Of a stretch of DNA of 64,000 nt, positions 36,786 to 47,550 are shown piece after piece; the first letter of the stretch is position 1, and the number at the start of each line of letters is the position of its first letter. The translations under genes were made by a program, and so were the position numbers. The stretch comes from Sphingomonas sp. (GTDB lineage Bacteria; Pseudomonadota; Alphaproteobacteria; Sphingomonadales; Sphingomonadaceae), in contig JAICXF010000001.1 of assembly GCA_025981625.1 (NCBI GenBank), positions 1 to 64,000 on the forward strand, in the 5' to 3' direction. Under the pieces are notes generated by a model. It was not told the origin of the DNA. It worked only from the letters and a program-made list of their open reading frames with translations, and did no database searches.

Positions 36786-38561
36786 ATGCACCCGTATCGT
36801 TCCCATAACTGCGCCGAGCTGCGCTCCAGTAACGTCGGCGAAACAGTCCGGCTGTCCGGGTGGGTGCATCGCAAGCGCGACCACGGCCATCTGCTCTTCG
36901 TCGACCTGCGCGATCACTACGGGATCACGCAGATCGTCACAGACACCGGTTCCCCGGCATTCAAGACACTCGACCGAATCCGCGTGGAGTCGGTGGTGAC
37001 TATCGAGGGTGAGGTCGTCGCGCGGTCGGCGGAAACCGTGAACCCGAACCTTCCAACCGGCGAGATCGAGGTGCGCGCCAACGGTGTGACGGTCCAATCG
37101 GCGGCGGCCGAACTGCCGATGCCGGTGTTTGGCGAGCAGGACTATCCTGAGGAGATCCGGCTCACCTATCGCTACCTCGATCTCCGGCGCGAGCAGGTGC
37201 ATCGCAACATCATGCTGCGCTCGGCGGTGATCGCTTCGATCCGGCGGCGGATGATCGAGCAGGGCTTCACCGAGTTCCAGACGCCGATCCTCACTGCGAG
37301 CTCACCCGAGGGCGCACGCGACTATCTCGTCCCGAGCCGGGTTCATCCGGGCAAATTCTACGCGCTCCCGCAGGCGCCGCAGATGTTCAAGCAGCTGATC
37401 ATGGTCGCGGGCTTCGACCGTTACTTCCAGATCGCGCCCTGCTTCCGCGACGAGGACGCGCGTGCCGATCGCAGCCCAGGTGAATTTTACCAGCTCGATT
37501 TCGAGATGAGCTTCGTTACGCAGGACGATGTGTTCGCCGCGATCGAGCCGGTGCTGTCGGGCGTGTTCGAGGAATTCGCGAACGGGCGGACGGTCACCCC
37601 ACCGGGCGAATATCCTCGCATTCCATACAAGGAAGCGCTTCTAAAGTACGGAAGTGACAAGCCCGACCTCCGCAATCCCCTGCTGATTAGCGATGTCGGT
37701 CAGCACTTCAAAGGATCTGGATTCGGCCTGTTTGCCGGGCTGGTCGAGAAGGGGGCGGTTGTTCGGGCGATCCCTGCGCCCGGCACGGCCGAAAAGAGCC
37801 GGAAGTTCTTCGATGACATGAACGAGTGGGCGCGGGCCGAGGGATTTGCCGGCCTTGGCTACGCGACCCGGAAGGGTGGCGAATGGGGCGGTCCGATCGC
37901 CAAGAACCATGGCGTAGAGGGCATGAACCGGCTTGCCGACGAGATGGGCCTCGGGCCGGATGACGGCATCTTCTTTGCCGCCGGCAAGGAAGAGGAAGCG
38001 GCGAGGCTCGCCGGACTCGCGCGGACCCGCGTCGGCGAGCAGCTCGACCTCATAGAACAGGGCTCGTTCCGCTTCTGCTGGATCGTCGACTTCCCGATGT
38101 ACGAGTATAATGAAGAGCAGCAGAAGATCGACTTCAGCCACAATCCCTTCTCGATGCCGCAGGGCGAGATGGAGGCGCTGGGGACCATGGATCCGCTGGA
38201 TATCCTCGCCTGGCAGTATGACATCGTCTGCAACGGCGTGGAGCTCAGCTCCGGCGCGATCCGCAACCACCGTCCGGACATCATGTACAAGGCGTTCGAG
38301 ATCGCCGGCTATTCGAAGGAAGAAGTCGACACGAACTTCGCGGGCATGATCAACGCGTTCAAGTTCGGCGCTCCGCCGCACGGCGGCTCGGCGCCCGGAA
38401 TCGACCGAATCGTCATGCTGCTCGCGGACGAGCCGAACATCCGGGAGGTCATCCTGTTCCCGATGAACCAGAAGGCCGAGGACCTGATGATGAATGCCCC
38501 GGCACCCGTGCTGCCCAAGCAGCTCAAGGAACTGCATATCCGGGTCGTCGAGCCGAGCTGA
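36786..38561 (+). CDS. aspS: Aspartyl-tRNA synthetase
   Basis: 591 residues. The OB-fold anticodon domain opens with [20 protein letters not shown]; class II motif 2 is [19 protein letters not shown], and motif 3 is [20 protein letters not shown]. The bacterial insertion domain is present. The N-terminal HR signals of the type shared with non-discriminating enzymes cannot decide whether it also charges tRNA-Asn. I chose ATG 36786 over an in-frame TTG 9 nt earlier. It is followed 65 nt later by the PPK2-like gene. Confidence 0.97.
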   Translation: MHPYRSHNCAELRSSNVGETVRLSGWVHRKRDHGHLLFVDLRDHYGITQIVTDTGSPAFKTLDRIRVESVVTIEGEVVARSAETVNPNLPTGEIEVRANGVTVQSAAAELPMPVFGEQDYPEEIRLTYRYLDLRREQVHRNIMLRSAVIASIRRRMIEQGFTEFQTPILTASSPEGARDYLVPSRVHPGKFYALPQAPQMFKQLIMVAGFDRYFQIAPCFRDEDARADRSPGEFYQLDFEMSFVTQDDVFAAIEPVLSGVFEEFANGRTVTPPGEYPRIPYKEALLKYGSDKPDLRNPLLISDVGQHFKGSGFGLFAGLVEKGAVVRAIPAPGTAEKSRKFFDDMNEWARAEGFAGLGYATRKGGEWGGPIAKNHGVEGMNRLADEMGLGPDDGIFFAAGKEEEAARLAGLARTRVGEQLDLIEQGSFRFCWIVDFPMYEYNEEQQKIDFSHNPFSMPQGEMEALGTMDPLDILAWQYDIVCNGVELSSGAIRNHRPDIMYKAFEIAGYSKEEVDTNFAGMINAFKFGAPPHGGSAPGIDRIVMLLADEPNIREVILFPMNQKAEDLMMNAPAPVLPKQLKELHIRVVEPS

Positions 38562-38626
38562 CCGAAAATCAGACATTGCCGCGGAAGCCGTTGTGCGCCG
38601 CTACAATTGCGTTAACTTCCCGTTTG

Positions 38627-39361
38627 ATGGTCGATCGCGAAGTTAGATTTGGGGGACGCACCGGCGGAGCCGACCTGAGTTCGGCGCTTACCGCAATGCG
38701 CGAGCACGTCGGCGAGCTTCAGCTGCCGCAGATCGCCCATGGCCGCAGGGCGATCATCCTGTTCGAGGGGCCGCAGGGATCGGCCAAAAAATATGCGCTG
38801 CGGCAGCTCGCGGCGGCGTTCGATCCATGCCACTTCGTTGTTCACTCGACCGGCTATGATCGGCGGGAAGCGAGCGAGGGCCACTGGCTTGCGCGCTTTT
38901 GGCGCCAGCTGCCGAGCGCCGGCAACACAGCGATCTTCTTCCGCAGCTGGTACCGGCGGGTGCTCGACGACCGAGTGCTCGGCCGTACGGCGGAGGAATC
39001 GATTCCGCGCGTGTTCGACGAGATCAACGAGTTCGAGGCGCAGCAGCGAGATTATGGGACTCTGCTCGTAAAGCTGTTCTTCGACGTCAGCTCCGATGTG
39101 CAGGAACAACGTCTCGCACGCCGGCGTGCCAGCCCCTGGCGATCCGGAACGCCGGGAGAATTCATTCGCGCCGACGATCCGCCGTACCAGCGTGCGCTCG
39201 AGGAGCTCAGAGCCAATACCGACACGCGCTGGTCGCCGTGGCGGACGATCGACGCCGACGACGAACAGCAGGCCGCGCTTGCCGCGCTAGAGGCGATTGC
39301 GGAGGCCTGGGGCAGGGCAATGCCGTCGGACCCGCCGCAGCTGGTCGCTCACTCGGGGTAA
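38627..39361 (+). CDS. PPK2-family-like protein with altered catalytic motifs
   Basis: 244 residues, aligning along the polyphosphate kinase 2 fold: IILFEGPQGSAKKYALRQ at the Walker A position, EGHWLARFWRQLPSAGNTAIFFRSWYRRVLDDRVLG, and VKLFFDVSSDVQEQRLARR. In active PPK2 the first motif is EGRDAAGKGG and the second FDRSWYNR; here the Walker A Asp is Gln, the glycines are mostly lost and the Walker B Asp is Arg. The Lys and the RSWY remain. It may be a non-catalytic or repurposed relative. It overlaps the convergent greB by 13 nt. The start is chosen from the in-frame ATG. Confidence 0.7.
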   Translation: MVDREVRFGGRTGGADLSSALTAMREHVGELQLPQIAHGRRAIILFEGPQGSAKKYALRQLAAAFDPCHFVVHSTGYDRREASEGHWLARFWRQLPSAGNTAIFFRSWYRRVLDDRVLGRTAEESIPRVFDEINEFEAQQRDYGTLLVKLFFDVSSDVQEQRLARRRASPWRSGTPGEFIRADDPPYQRALEELRANTDTRWSPWRTIDADDEQQAALAALEAIAEAWGRAMPSDPPQLVAHSG

Positions 39362-39834
39362 CCGATCCGCATTACCTCATAGCTTTTCTCGCCCGCCGGT
39401 AGGCGGACGATCCGTTCGTCACCAACCCGTGCGCCGATGAGGGCCCGCGCGAGCGGTGCATTCCAGCCAATCCGCCCGGCCGACGCATCCGCTTCGTCAT
39501 CGCCGACGATCGTAAGCGTTCGCCGCTCGTCGTCTTCATCCGCCAGCTCGACCGTGGCGCCGAAGCGCACCTGGTCACGCGACGGCTGGCTCGCGGGGTC
39601 GACGACCTTGGCGGCCTTCATGATTCGCGAAAGATGCGACAGGCGTCGGTCGACCTCGCGGAGCTTCTTGCGGCCATAGATGTAGTCGCCGTTTTCCGAG
39701 CGGTCGCCGTTTGCCGCTGCCCAGGCGATCGTTTCGACGAGCTTTGGCCGCTCGGTCCCGAACAACTCTTCATATTCCGCCCGGATGCGAGCCAAACCTT
39801 GCGGGGTGATGAAGCGGGGCGGGGTGTCGGCCAT
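39349..39834 (-). CDS. greB: Transcription elongation factor, GreB type
   Basis: 161 residues. The N-terminal coiled coil contains NGDRSENGDYIYGRKKLREVDRRL, the acidic tip and basic patch of Gre factors, with the GreB-like IYGRKKLRE. The C-terminal FKBP-like domain has FGATVELADEDDERRTLTIVGDDEADASAGRI. It binds the RNA polymerase secondary channel and stimulates transcript cleavage in backtracked complexes. It is convergent with the PPK2-like gene, overlapping by 13 nt, and lies 12 nt after slt. Confidence 0.92.
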   Translation of the reverse strand: MADTPPRFITPQGLARIRAEYEELFGTERPKLVETIAWAAANGDRSENGDYIYGRKKLREVDRRLSHLSRIMKAAKVVDPASQPSRDQVRFGATVELADEDDERRTLTIVGDDEADASAGRIGWNAPLARALIGARVGDERIVRLPAGEKSYEVMRIGYPE

Positions 39835-39846
39835 GCCCGCGGATTA

Positions 39847-41811
39847 TCAGCCGGGGCGGCTCTTCCCAAGATAGCGCGAGACGTGGATCGCCGTCTGCTG
39901 GGGCTGCGCGGGACGCATCGAATCATAGACGACGCTGTTCTCGATCACCCGCTGCACATAGGCGCGGGTCTCGGTGTAGGGGATTGCCTCAATCCACCTG
40001 ACCACATCCACCTGGCCGCGCGGATCGCCATGAGCCCTGATCCATTTGCGGACATTGCCGCTCCCCGCATTATACGCCGCGACCGCGAGCGGGACGCTGC
40101 CGTTCCAGTTATTGAGCATGCGCTGGAAATAGGCCGACCCGATCATCACGTTATACGACGGATCGCTGATCAGCTTGTAGCTGTCGAAGCCGACCCCGAG
40201 CTTGCCGGCCTGCTCGCGCGCCGTGCCGGTCATTAGCTGCATCATCCCGCGCGCACCGGCGTGGCTGATCGCATAGGGATCGAACGAGCTTTCCTGACGG
40301 CTGATGCCGTGAGCGAGCGACCACAGTTCCCCCGATACCGACGCATTGAGCATCGGATAAGCCTGTCGGACGTAGAAGCTGGAGCCCTTCACGCGCGCCA
40401 TCCGCGAGGTCCAGACGGCGAGATCGCGTCGGCCGATCTGCTCGCCGAGCTGAACTGCCAGGTTGCGATCGGTGTCGTTGTCGAGCGATTCGGCCAGTGC
40501 CTTCACGAACAGGGCCTGCTCGGTCGAACGGCCCTGCTGACCAAGCAAGCGCATCGCCTGCACCAGGCGCCGGCTGTTGAAAGCGTCGCGCTGGACCTGC
40601 GTCGTCGAATATTGCGGAAGGGCCGCGGGTGGCGGAGCTACGGACCGGCCGAGCCGCTCGAGTGCAAGCTGGCCGTAGAACAGGTCCGGATAGGCCGCGG
40701 CACGCTGGAAATAAGCATTCGCTTCCTGGAGGCGTCCGGCGGCAAGCGCTGCCCGGCCGGCCCAATAATAGCCTTTCGTCTGCACCTGCAGCGATCGTCC
40801 GGCCCGCGCATAGCGGTCGAACATCACGAGCGCGTCGGCCGGACGGTTCATCCGGTCGAGCGCGGTCGTTCCGGCGAGCCACGCAAGCGAAGTATAGGCG
40901 TCTCGCACACCGATCGGCTGGGTCGCTACAGCCGCGTCGGCCGGGAGGGTGTCGTCCAGTTGGCTCGCGATGTTGTACGCGGTGTGCCAGTTCCGCTCGT
41001 CCGCGGCGTCCCCAGCGACGAGCAATAGCATGTCGAGGAAGCGCTCCGGGTCCGCGGGCTTGTTGGTGAAGTCATGCTCCCGCGCGGCGAGCTGCTCGGC
41101 GGCCGCTCCGAAATTGTTTGCCCGAAGATAGCGCGCACGGTCCATCATCAAGCCCGCGTCGCGGGTGACGTCGCCAATGACGGCGCGGTAGCGGCTGTCG
41201 GCGTCCGAGGCGTTCTGCTGCATCGCCACGCGCGCCGCGAAGGCGGCTTGCCGGTCCGGGCTCGTCATCGGCACAAATCGCGCGGCGTCGTCGGCCTTCT
41301 TGGCGAACAAAAGGGCGTCGACACGGGTGTCGTTATCGGCGCGCGTGAAGCTCGAGCCATAACGCGACCAGATCGCTTGCTCGTCAGCTGAACTCAGGTC
41401 CGGCGAAAACCATGCGTGGCGGGCGGCATCGAGCGCCTGGCTCGCTTGACCGCTCGAACCATAAGCATCGGCGAGGCGAGCCCAGCCATTTCCGGTGCGG
41501 GGCTTTTCGGCGGTGAAGTAGGCAAGGACCAACGCAGCATTCTCGCCGGGCTGCATGGCCTTCTCGGCCCAACCGCGCATTCGCGTCGTATCCGGCCAAT
41601 CGGGATTGGCGATGAGGAAATAAGCATAGTCCGAAAATCGGTAATCGCTGCTCTGGCGAAGCGTTCGCCAGCTCTCGAGCGAGGAGGAAATGCTTTGGCT
41701 GGTGAGGGGCGCAGCAGAAGGAGTTCCCGAAAGCGCATATTGCGCCGAGCTCGATGGGGCGGTGGCAAGCAGCACCGCCATGATCACAGCAGCACGCCAC
41801 ATGCTGGACAT
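39847..41811 (-). CDS. slt: Soluble lytic murein transglycosylase
   Basis: 654 residues with a signal peptide (MWRAAVIMAVLLATAPSSSA), a long helical superhelix (about residues 40-480, with TPR-like AAALAAGRLQEANAYFQRAA) and a C-terminal SLT domain. The catalytic glutamate is in SRQESSFDPYAISHAGARGM, followed by LMTGTAREQA and AVAAYNAGSGNV. It cleaves peptidoglycan to leave 1,6-anhydro-muropeptides in the periplasm. ATG 41811 is one of two close starts. It is divergent from dapA across 80 bp. Confidence 0.93.
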   Translation of the reverse strand: MSSMWRAAVIMAVLLATAPSSSAQYALSGTPSAAPLTSQSISSSLESWRTLRQSSDYRFSDYAYFLIANPDWPDTTRMRGWAEKAMQPGENAALVLAYFTAEKPRTGNGWARLADAYGSSGQASQALDAARHAWFSPDLSSADEQAIWSRYGSSFTRADNDTRVDALLFAKKADDAARFVPMTSPDRQAAFAARVAMQQNASDADSRYRAVIGDVTRDAGLMMDRARYLRANNFGAAAEQLAAREHDFTNKPADPERFLDMLLLVAGDAADERNWHTAYNIASQLDDTLPADAAVATQPIGVRDAYTSLAWLAGTTALDRMNRPADALVMFDRYARAGRSLQVQTKGYYWAGRAALAAGRLQEANAYFQRAAAYPDLFYGQLALERLGRSVAPPPAALPQYSTTQVQRDAFNSRRLVQAMRLLGQQGRSTEQALFVKALAESLDNDTDRNLAVQLGEQIGRRDLAVWTSRMARVKGSSFYVRQAYPMLNASVSGELWSLAHGISRQESSFDPYAISHAGARGMMQLMTGTAREQAGKLGVGFDSYKLISDPSYNVMIGSAYFQRMLNNWNGSVPLAVAAYNAGSGNVRKWIRAHGDPRGQVDVVRWIEAIPYTETRAYVQRVIENSVVYDSMRPAQPQQTAIHVSRYLGKSRPG

Positions 41812-41891
41812 CTTGGCTCGGCACTCCTTATCAGGCCATGAACGCTGGCCCCACGCTACACAATCCAACTCCCCTCTGAGGAGGCAAGTTC

Positions 41892-42767
41892 ATGTTTTCC
41901 GGTTCGATTCCGGCCCTCGTCACGCCGTTTTCGGGCGGCCGTGTCGCCGAAGACACATTCTCCGAATTGATCGACTGGCAGATCAGCCAAGGTTCGAGCG
42001 CGTTGGTGCCGTGCGGCACCACGGGCGAGAGCGCGACGCTCACTCGTGATGAGCAGCGCGAAGTGATTGCCCATGCCGTGAGGGCCGCGGCGGGCAGGGT
42101 GCCGGTGATCGCCGGCTGCGGCAGCTATTCGACCGCCGCGGCCATCGAGATGGTTCGGGCTGCCGCCGATGTCGGGGCCGATGCAGCGCTGGTCGTGGTG
42201 CCATACTATAACAAGCCGAGCCAGGCGGGCCTGGTCGCTCATTTTACGGCGGTCGCGGATGCGTCGCCGATTCCGATTGTGGTGTACAATGTCCCGTCCC
42301 GAACCGTTGCCGACATTTCGGTCGAGGCGCTTGCCGAGGCCGCGAAACACCCCCGGATCGTTGCGATCAAGGACGCGACCGGCGTTCCCGGCCGCGTGAC
42401 GGCCCAGCGCCTCGCCTGCGGTGAGGACTTTGTCCAGCTGTCCGGCAATGACGACATGGCGCTCGCGTTCAACGCGATGGGCGGGGTCGGCTGCATCTCT
42501 GTGACGGCTAATGTTGCGCCCAAGCTATGTGCGGAGTTCCAGAAGGCCATGCGGGAAAGCCGCTGGGATGAGGCGCTGGAATTCCAGGACCGGCTTTACC
42601 CGCTCCACGTCGCATTGTTCTCCGACGCTTCACCCGCGCCCACCAAATACGCCCTGACGCGCGTGCGGCCGGGCTTTCCCGCGGAGATCCGCCTACCCCT
42701 GATCGACGCTTCGGACGCATCGAAGCGAGCGGTGGATGCTGCATTGGAGCAGGCAGGCCTTATCTAA
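41892..42767 (+). CDS. dapA: 4-hydroxy-tetrahydrodipicolinate synthase
   Basis: 291 residues: [23 protein letters not shown], the Tyr of [21 protein letters not shown], and the Schiff-base lysine in IVAIKDATG (Lys160). It condenses pyruvate with aspartate semialdehyde in lysine and diaminopimelate synthesis. The start has GAGGAGG about 7 nt upstream. smpB begins 5 nt after its stop, and dapA-smpB is a frequent pair in alphaproteobacteria. Confidence 0.97.
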   Translation: MFSGSIPALVTPFSGGRVAEDTFSELIDWQISQGSSALVPCGTTGESATLTRDEQREVIAHAVRAAAGRVPVIAGCGSYSTAAAIEMVRAAADVGADAALVVVPYYNKPSQAGLVAHFTAVADASPIPIVVYNVPSRTVADISVEALAEAAKHPRIVAIKDATGVPGRVTAQRLACGEDFVQLSGNDDMALAFNAMGGVGCISVTANVAPKLCAEFQKAMRESRWDEALEFQDRLYPLHVALFSDASPAPTKYALTRVRPGFPAEIRLPLIDASDASKRAVDAALEQAGLI

Positions 42768-42772
42768 CCCTC

Positions 42773-43255
42773 ATGGCCAAGCCTCTCCCGCATCCCTTCG
42801 ATAAGCAAAAGGTCGTGGCCGAAAACCGGCGCGCGCGGTTCGACTATTTTGTCGAGGACCGATTCGAGGCGGGCATCCAGCTTACCGGAACCGAGGTGAA
42901 GTCGCTTCGCCACGGCGAGGGGTCGATCGCGGAAAGCTATGCGACGGTCGACGGCGACGAAATCTGGCTGATCAACAGCCATGTACCGGAATACAGCCAC
43001 GGCAATCGCCAGAATCACGAGCCGCGCCGGCCGCGTAAATTATTGCTCAAGAACCGTGAGATAGCCAGGCTGAACGGCGCCGTGACCCGGCAGGGCCTGA
43101 CGCTTGTTCCGCTGTCGATCTATTTCAACGCTACGGGGCGGGCGAAGGTCGAGTTGGCGCTGGCGCGCGGCAAGAAAGTGCACGACAAGCGAGAAACGAT
43201 GAAGGAGCGGGACTGGAAACGGGAGCAGCAAAGATTGCTGCGGCATAATGGCTGA
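42773..43255 (+). CDS. smpB: SsrA-binding protein SmpB
   Basis: 160 residues: [62 protein letters not shown] and a basic C-terminal tail. SmpB delivers tmRNA to stalled ribosomes for trans-translation. It lies 5 nt after dapA and overlaps the DUF2062 gene by 8 nt, so the three genes are coupled. The tmRNA gene itself is not in the window. Confidence 0.97.
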   Translation: MAKPLPHPFDKQKVVAENRRARFDYFVEDRFEAGIQLTGTEVKSLRHGEGSIAESYATVDGDEIWLINSHVPEYSHGNRQNHEPRRPRKLLLKNREIARLNGAVTRQGLTLVPLSIYFNATGRAKVELALARGKKVHDKRETMKERDWKREQQRLLRHNG

Positions 43256-43796
43256 GGCGAGCCCGCCGGCCAATCGATTCCATTGGCTCACGCGTCACGT
43301 CCCGACACGCGAGACGGTCCAGGATTATCGCCTGCTGCGGCCGTTCGCTTCGCACCTGAGCCATAGTTCGTTGTGGCGGCTCAACCGGCGGTCTGTGCCG
43401 AGGGGCGTCGCAGTCGGCCTGTTCGTCGCCGTGATCATCCCGTTCATGCACACGGTCATCGCAGCGATTCTCGCGATTCCGCTGCGGGCCAATGTGGCGG
43501 TCGCGGCCATTCTCACCTGGGTCGTCAATCCGCTGACCATCCCGCTGATGTACGTTGGCGCCTACCGCATCGGATCGTGGGAGCTGCATCATGAGTCGCC
43601 GCTCGTCGATCCCGCCGATGCGGAGCGGGTCTCGGGTGAGCTCGGCCGCGCCCTTTTCTGGGTCCATCACGCCTCGGGAGCGATCGCGGTGGGCATCCTG
43701 ACCATCGCCGTCGCCGCAGCCGTGATCGGCTATGTTGTCGCGGCGCTGTCCTGGCGTTTCTGGTCGCTCAGCCGGTGGCGCCACAGGCGCGGATGA
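43248..43796 (+). CDS. DUF2062 membrane protein
   Basis: 182 residues. [50 protein letters not shown] and a C-terminal TM helix ([20 protein letters not shown]) are DUF2062 hallmarks. Homologues are two- to three-TM proteins of unknown role, sometimes fused to glycosyltransferases. It overlaps smpB by 8 nt and precedes cckA by 44 nt, so it belongs to the dapA-smpB-cckA direction. Confidence 0.88.
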   Translation: MAEASPPANRFHWLTRHVPTRETVQDYRLLRPFASHLSHSSLWRLNRRSVPRGVAVGLFVAVIIPFMHTVIAAILAIPLRANVAVAAILTWVVNPLTIPLMYVGAYRIGSWELHHESPLVDPADAERVSGELGRALFWVHHASGAIAVGILTIAVAAAVIGYVVAALSWRFWSLSRWRHRRG

Positions 43797-43840
43797 CGTC
43801 TGGCGGAGTACCGCACAGCTGCTAGGATGCCTCGCAGGCG

Positions 43841-46225
43841 ATGCTGTACCAGGAACTTCCCCGAATAGACTCAACGCCGCTCGACGGATGGGGGCGCTGG
43901 CTTGCCCCCGCGCTAATCGGCGCCGCGACTGCGACGATAGCGCTCGTCCTGCTTTTGGTCGGGCAACCCTTATTGGCTGGCGTCGCATTCCTCGCGGGCG
44001 CGCTCGCCGCAGCGGTCATGCAGCGGAAATCGGCGCGTGCTCCGGCAATTGCCGAGCCGCTGGTCGGCGGGCCCGACTACTCGCTGATCGGATCGGCGCT
44101 AGGCCTGAGCAATGATCCCGTCGCACTGACCAATGGCGACGGCGGACTGCTGGTCGTCAACTCCGCCTATCGCAGCCGCTTTGCCGGAACGCAGCCGCTC
44201 GATCTCGCCGCTGACGACGAGTCGTCGAGGCAAGGATTGAAGCTGGCGCAGTCGATGGCCTGGCGTGACGGCGCGGGCTGCGTAGCCGGCATCAAGACAC
44301 CAGCAGGCGTTGTTCCCGTGGAGGTGGAACGGGTAGGCCTCAACGGAGACCGGCTGCTGTGGCGCTTCCCGAATTCTCCCGCGCCCGATCCGCTCGCGGT
44401 CGCGGCTCGGCGGATCGAGGGCGCCGTTGGCCAGCGTCTTGCATCCGCGGGTGTTCTTGCCGCCGTGGTTGACCAGAGCGGCGCGATTCTCGCGGCTAAC
44501 AAGCCTTTCGCGGAGCGCGCGCTCGCGCCGGGTCAGCACTTGCACAAGACGCAGTTCGCCCATCTGGTCGAGCTTGGCGACGATCAGCGGATGCGGCTTG
44601 TTGCCGAAGGCGAGGGGGGCAGCGCCAGCCACGCGGTTCACATTCCCGCCGATCCGTCCTGCGAGGGCGGCGCGGGGACTTTCCTACTCTTCGACCAGGT
44701 TGCCGGATCGCTACCGGATTCGTCGAACCTCCAGGCGCTTCTCGACGTGCTGCCCGTCGGTCTCGCGCTGGTCGACCGCGACGGACGCTTCATCACCATG
44801 AACACCGCCTTCGGTCAGGCGGCTGGGCTGAAGGGCTCGGCGATGCCGGTCTATCCCGGCGATCTCGTGGTGAAAGAAGACAAGGCGGCGGTGGCCGACG
44901 CGGTGCGGCGGAACGCCAGGGGGCCGGCGATGTCCGGCGACCTCGCGATTCGGCTTGCGCATCAGCCCGGCGAGCCCGTCGCGCTGACCATCGCGGGCCT
45001 TCGCGGCCTCGGCGATGCAGCGGTTCTCCTGCTCCTCAAGGACAATAGCGAGGAAGCGAAGCTCAAGCGGCAAGTCGCCCAAGCGACCAAGATGCAGGTG
45101 GTCGGACAGCTTGCCGGCGGTGTTGCCCACGACTTCAACAACATTCTGACCGCGATTATCGGCCATTGCGACCTGATGCTGATGCGCCACACGCCCGGTG
45201 ACAGCGACTATGACGACATCCAGCAGATCAAGTCGAACTCGAACCGCGCCGCCGGCCTCACCCGCCAGCTCCTCGCTTTCTCGCGCCAGCAAACGCTGCG
45301 CCCGCAGGTGCTGCAGCTGCCCGACGTCGTATCCGAGGTATCGCACCTGCTGAAGCGCCTGCTCGGCGAGACGGTCGAACTGGTAGTGAAGCATGGCCGA
45401 AGCCTCGGCCCGATCCGCGCCGATCCCGGCCAGCTGGAGCAGGTCATCGTCAACCTCGCGGTCAATGCCCGTGACGCCATGGCGGCGAAGGGCGGGGGCA
45501 CCCTCACCATCCAGACCTACTCGATAAAGTCCGACCAGGTCGCCGAACTCGGTTCCGACATCCTTCCCGTGGCCGACTACACGGCCGTGTCGTTCACCGA
45601 CAGCGGGACGGGCATTCCACGCAACGTGCTGGGCAAGATTTTCGAGCCGTTCTTCACGACCAAGGAAGTGGGGAAGGGGACCGGCCTGGGGCTCTCCACC
45701 GTCTATGGCATCGTCAAGCAGTCCGGCGGATTCATCTTCGCTGAATCCGAACCCGGCGAGTGGACGCGCTTCGACATCTATTTGCCCGTTCATCGCGAGC
45801 ACGAAGCGGGGGCGGCGAGAGCCCGCAAGGTCCAGAAGTCGAAAAAGGACGAGTTGTGGGGAAGCGGAACCGTGCTCCTCGTCGAGGACGAGCCGATGGT
45901 CCGGACCGTCGCCGAACGCGCGCTGACCCGCCATGGCTACACCGTGATCACTGCCGAAAGTGGAGAGGATGCCCTCGAGATACTGGCGCAGGGCGATCCG
46001 ATCGACCTGCTGATCAGCGACGTTGTCATGCCCGGAATGGATGGTCCGACCATGGTCCGTGAGGCGCGCCGGTCCCGTCCCGACCTCAAGATCCTGTTCA
46101 TGTCGGGCTATGCCGAGGAGCAGCTCAGGAAATCGATCGACATCGAGAATGTCGCCTTTTTGCCCAAGCCGTTCTCGGTCACCGACCTGGCCGAAGCGGC
46201 TCGACGAGTGGTGATGGCGAAATAA
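43841..46225 (+). CDS. cckA: Cell-cycle hybrid histidine kinase CckA
   Basis: 794 residues. Two TM segments (about residues 18-60) precede two PAS-like regions (about 75-160 and 290-390), then HisKA with [20 protein letters not shown] (His430), a HATPase domain ([31 protein letters not shown]) and a C-terminal receiver ([10 protein letters not shown], Asp727 in [11 protein letters not shown], Lys in LPKPF). In alphaproteobacteria CckA passes phosphate through ChpT to CtrA and CpdR and controls division and polarity. The bifunctional kinase/phosphatase is expected at the inner membrane. The full domain set is present. Confidence 0.95.
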   Translation: MLYQELPRIDSTPLDGWGRWLAPALIGAATATIALVLLLVGQPLLAGVAFLAGALAAAVMQRKSARAPAIAEPLVGGPDYSLIGSALGLSNDPVALTNGDGGLLVVNSAYRSRFAGTQPLDLAADDESSRQGLKLAQSMAWRDGAGCVAGIKTPAGVVPVEVERVGLNGDRLLWRFPNSPAPDPLAVAARRIEGAVGQRLASAGVLAAVVDQSGAILAANKPFAERALAPGQHLHKTQFAHLVELGDDQRMRLVAEGEGGSASHAVHIPADPSCEGGAGTFLLFDQVAGSLPDSSNLQALLDVLPVGLALVDRDGRFITMNTAFGQAAGLKGSAMPVYPGDLVVKEDKAAVADAVRRNARGPAMSGDLAIRLAHQPGEPVALTIAGLRGLGDAAVLLLLKDNSEEAKLKRQVAQATKMQVVGQLAGGVAHDFNNILTAIIGHCDLMLMRHTPGDSDYDDIQQIKSNSNRAAGLTRQLLAFSRQQTLRPQVLQLPDVVSEVSHLLKRLLGETVELVVKHGRSLGPIRADPGQLEQVIVNLAVNARDAMAAKGGGTLTIQTYSIKSDQVAELGSDILPVADYTAVSFTDSGTGIPRNVLGKIFEPFFTTKEVGKGTGLGLSTVYGIVKQSGGFIFAESEPGEWTRFDIYLPVHREHEAGAARARKVQKSKKDELWGSGTVLLVEDEPMVRTVAERALTRHGYTVITAESGEDALEILAQGDPIDLLISDVVMPGMDGPTMVREARRSRPDLKILFMSGYAEEQLRKSIDIENVAFLPKPFSVTDLAEAARRVVMAK

Positions 46226-46267
46226 GCTGTTTGCGCTTTTTCGGGCGCGCTTTATTCGAGCAACCAC

Positions 46268-46624
46268 ATGTCCGCGTCGCGTTCCATCCTGATCGTTGAA
46301 GACGAGCCGCTCATTGCGATGATGCTGGAAGACTTCCTCGATTCGCTGGGACACAAGGTCCGAGCCACCTGCGATTCCGTTGAGTGTGCCCTGAGGGAGA
46401 TCGAGAAAGGCGGGTTCGACCTCGCGATCCTCGACGTGAACCTCAAGGGCGAGAACGTCTGGCCTGTCGCGGCCCGGCTGCGCGAATGCAACGTGCCCTT
46501 CGTGATCGCGACGGGCGGTCACGTCGACCCGCCGCCGGCTGAGTTCAATGACGCGCCGGTGATCGAGAAACCCTATACAGTCGACCGGGTTACACCCGCG
46601 ATCGAGGCCGCGTTCGCCGGTTAG
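46268..46624 (+). CDS. Single-domain response regulator (REC only)
   Basis: 118 residues forming one receiver domain: ILIVEDEPLIAMMLEDFL, the phosphorylatable Asp in DLAILDVNLKGENVWPVA, a Thr in FVIATGG, and the Lys of IEKPYTVDRV. The DVNLxGE pattern resembles receivers tied to general-stress or HWE kinases rather than CpdR or DivK. It starts 42 nt after the cckA stop and may accept phosphate from CckA or another kinase. No output domain is present. Confidence 0.88.
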   Translation: MSASRSILIVEDEPLIAMMLEDFLDSLGHKVRATCDSVECALREIEKGGFDLAILDVNLKGENVWPVAARLRECNVPFVIATGGHVDPPPAEFNDAPVIEKPYTVDRVTPAIEAAFAG

Positions 46625-46650
46625 TTGCAGCAATCGCGATCACCGCGATT

Positions 46651-47415
46651 GTGGCCGGTGCAGCCCTCGCCATGATTGATTTCCAGAGCCACCTGATCTT
46701 CCCGGTGCATGCGGTCGCCGGGGCCGGTCCACTACCCCGGTCGGCAGAGCGGCTGTCGCTCGTCACCCCGGATGGCGATACCCTGCAGGGCACTCGCATT
46801 CCTCCCGATCGGCGGGACCCGAGCCAGACACTCATTCTCGGCTTCGGAGGGAATGCCTGGAATGGCCAGGATGTCGCCGAATATCTGCACGAGCTCTATC
46901 CCGACCACGACGTCATTGTATTCCATTACCGGGGCTATTCGCCTTCGACTGGCTCTCCATCCGCCAAGGCCCTGATCGCCGATGCGCCGCGCGTTTTCGA
47001 TGCCGCGGTCGGCCGGGTGAAGCCAAAGCGGATAATTGCCGTCGGCTTCAGCATCGGGACCGGTGTTGCCGCGCAGCTCGCCGGCAAGCGCAAGCTCGAT
47101 GGCCTGATCCTCGTCACCCCGTTCGATTCGCTGAAGGCCGTTGCGCAGTCGATGTACCCATGGGTGCCGATCGGACCCGTCTTCGCTCATGAAATTGATG
47201 CCGCGACGCCGCTCGGCAAAAGCCGGATCCCGGTTGCGATCGTCGCGGCCGAGCACGACCAGATCGTCCCGGCGAGCAGGACGGACGCTCTCAGAAAGGT
47301 TGTCGGAAACCTCGTGTTCGACCGCACGATCGCCGGGGCGGGTCACAACGACATCTACGCGAGGTCCGATTTCCAGGAGATCATGCGAGAGGCGCTCAAT
47401 TGTCTCGCTGCGTGA
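46651..47415 (+). CDS. Alpha/beta hydrolase with N-terminal membrane anchor
   Basis: 254 residues. An N-terminal hydrophobic stretch (AGAALAMIDFQSHLIFPV) precedes an alpha/beta-hydrolase fold: GNAWNGQDVAEYL, VIVFHYRGYSPSTGSPS, the nucleophile elbow VGFSIGTGVA (Ser), VAAEHDQIVP (Asp) and AGAGHNDIY (His). The family resembles FrsA/YjfP-like esterases. In-frame coding extends upstream of the GTG at 46651 with no ATG, so the start is uncertain. It follows the REC-only gene by 26 nt and could be in the same transcript. Confidence 0.8.
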   Translation: MAGAALAMIDFQSHLIFPVHAVAGAGPLPRSAERLSLVTPDGDTLQGTRIPPDRRDPSQTLILGFGGNAWNGQDVAEYLHELYPDHDVIVFHYRGYSPSTGSPSAKALIADAPRVFDAAVGRVKPKRIIAVGFSIGTGVAAQLAGKRKLDGLILVTPFDSLKAVAQSMYPWVPIGPVFAHEIDAATPLGKSRIPVAIVAAEHDQIVPASRTDALRKVVGNLVFDRTIAGAGHNDIYARSDFQEIMREALNCLAA

Positions 47416-47550
47416 CAGGCGGGCTCTTGCTAGTCGCCAGCCCCCCATCCATATTCTTGATTACAAAGGACCAATCGGGGCGCGGGATACGTTAACCTAG
47501 TCGCGTAGTTGATTGTGTCATAAACTGGGGTAGCATGCCCCTTGCGCAAT

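Noticed and set aside
36602..36874. An N-terminal extension of ribonuclease D
   Set aside because: The frame stays open upstream but runs through an intergenic palindrome, and the ATG at 36601 gives the family's normal start.
44711..46633. A 640-codon open frame on the - strand
   Set aside because: It mirrors cckA and the REC gene; the real genes have full domain sets, and the antisense product is a His/Arg/Asp-rich artefact.
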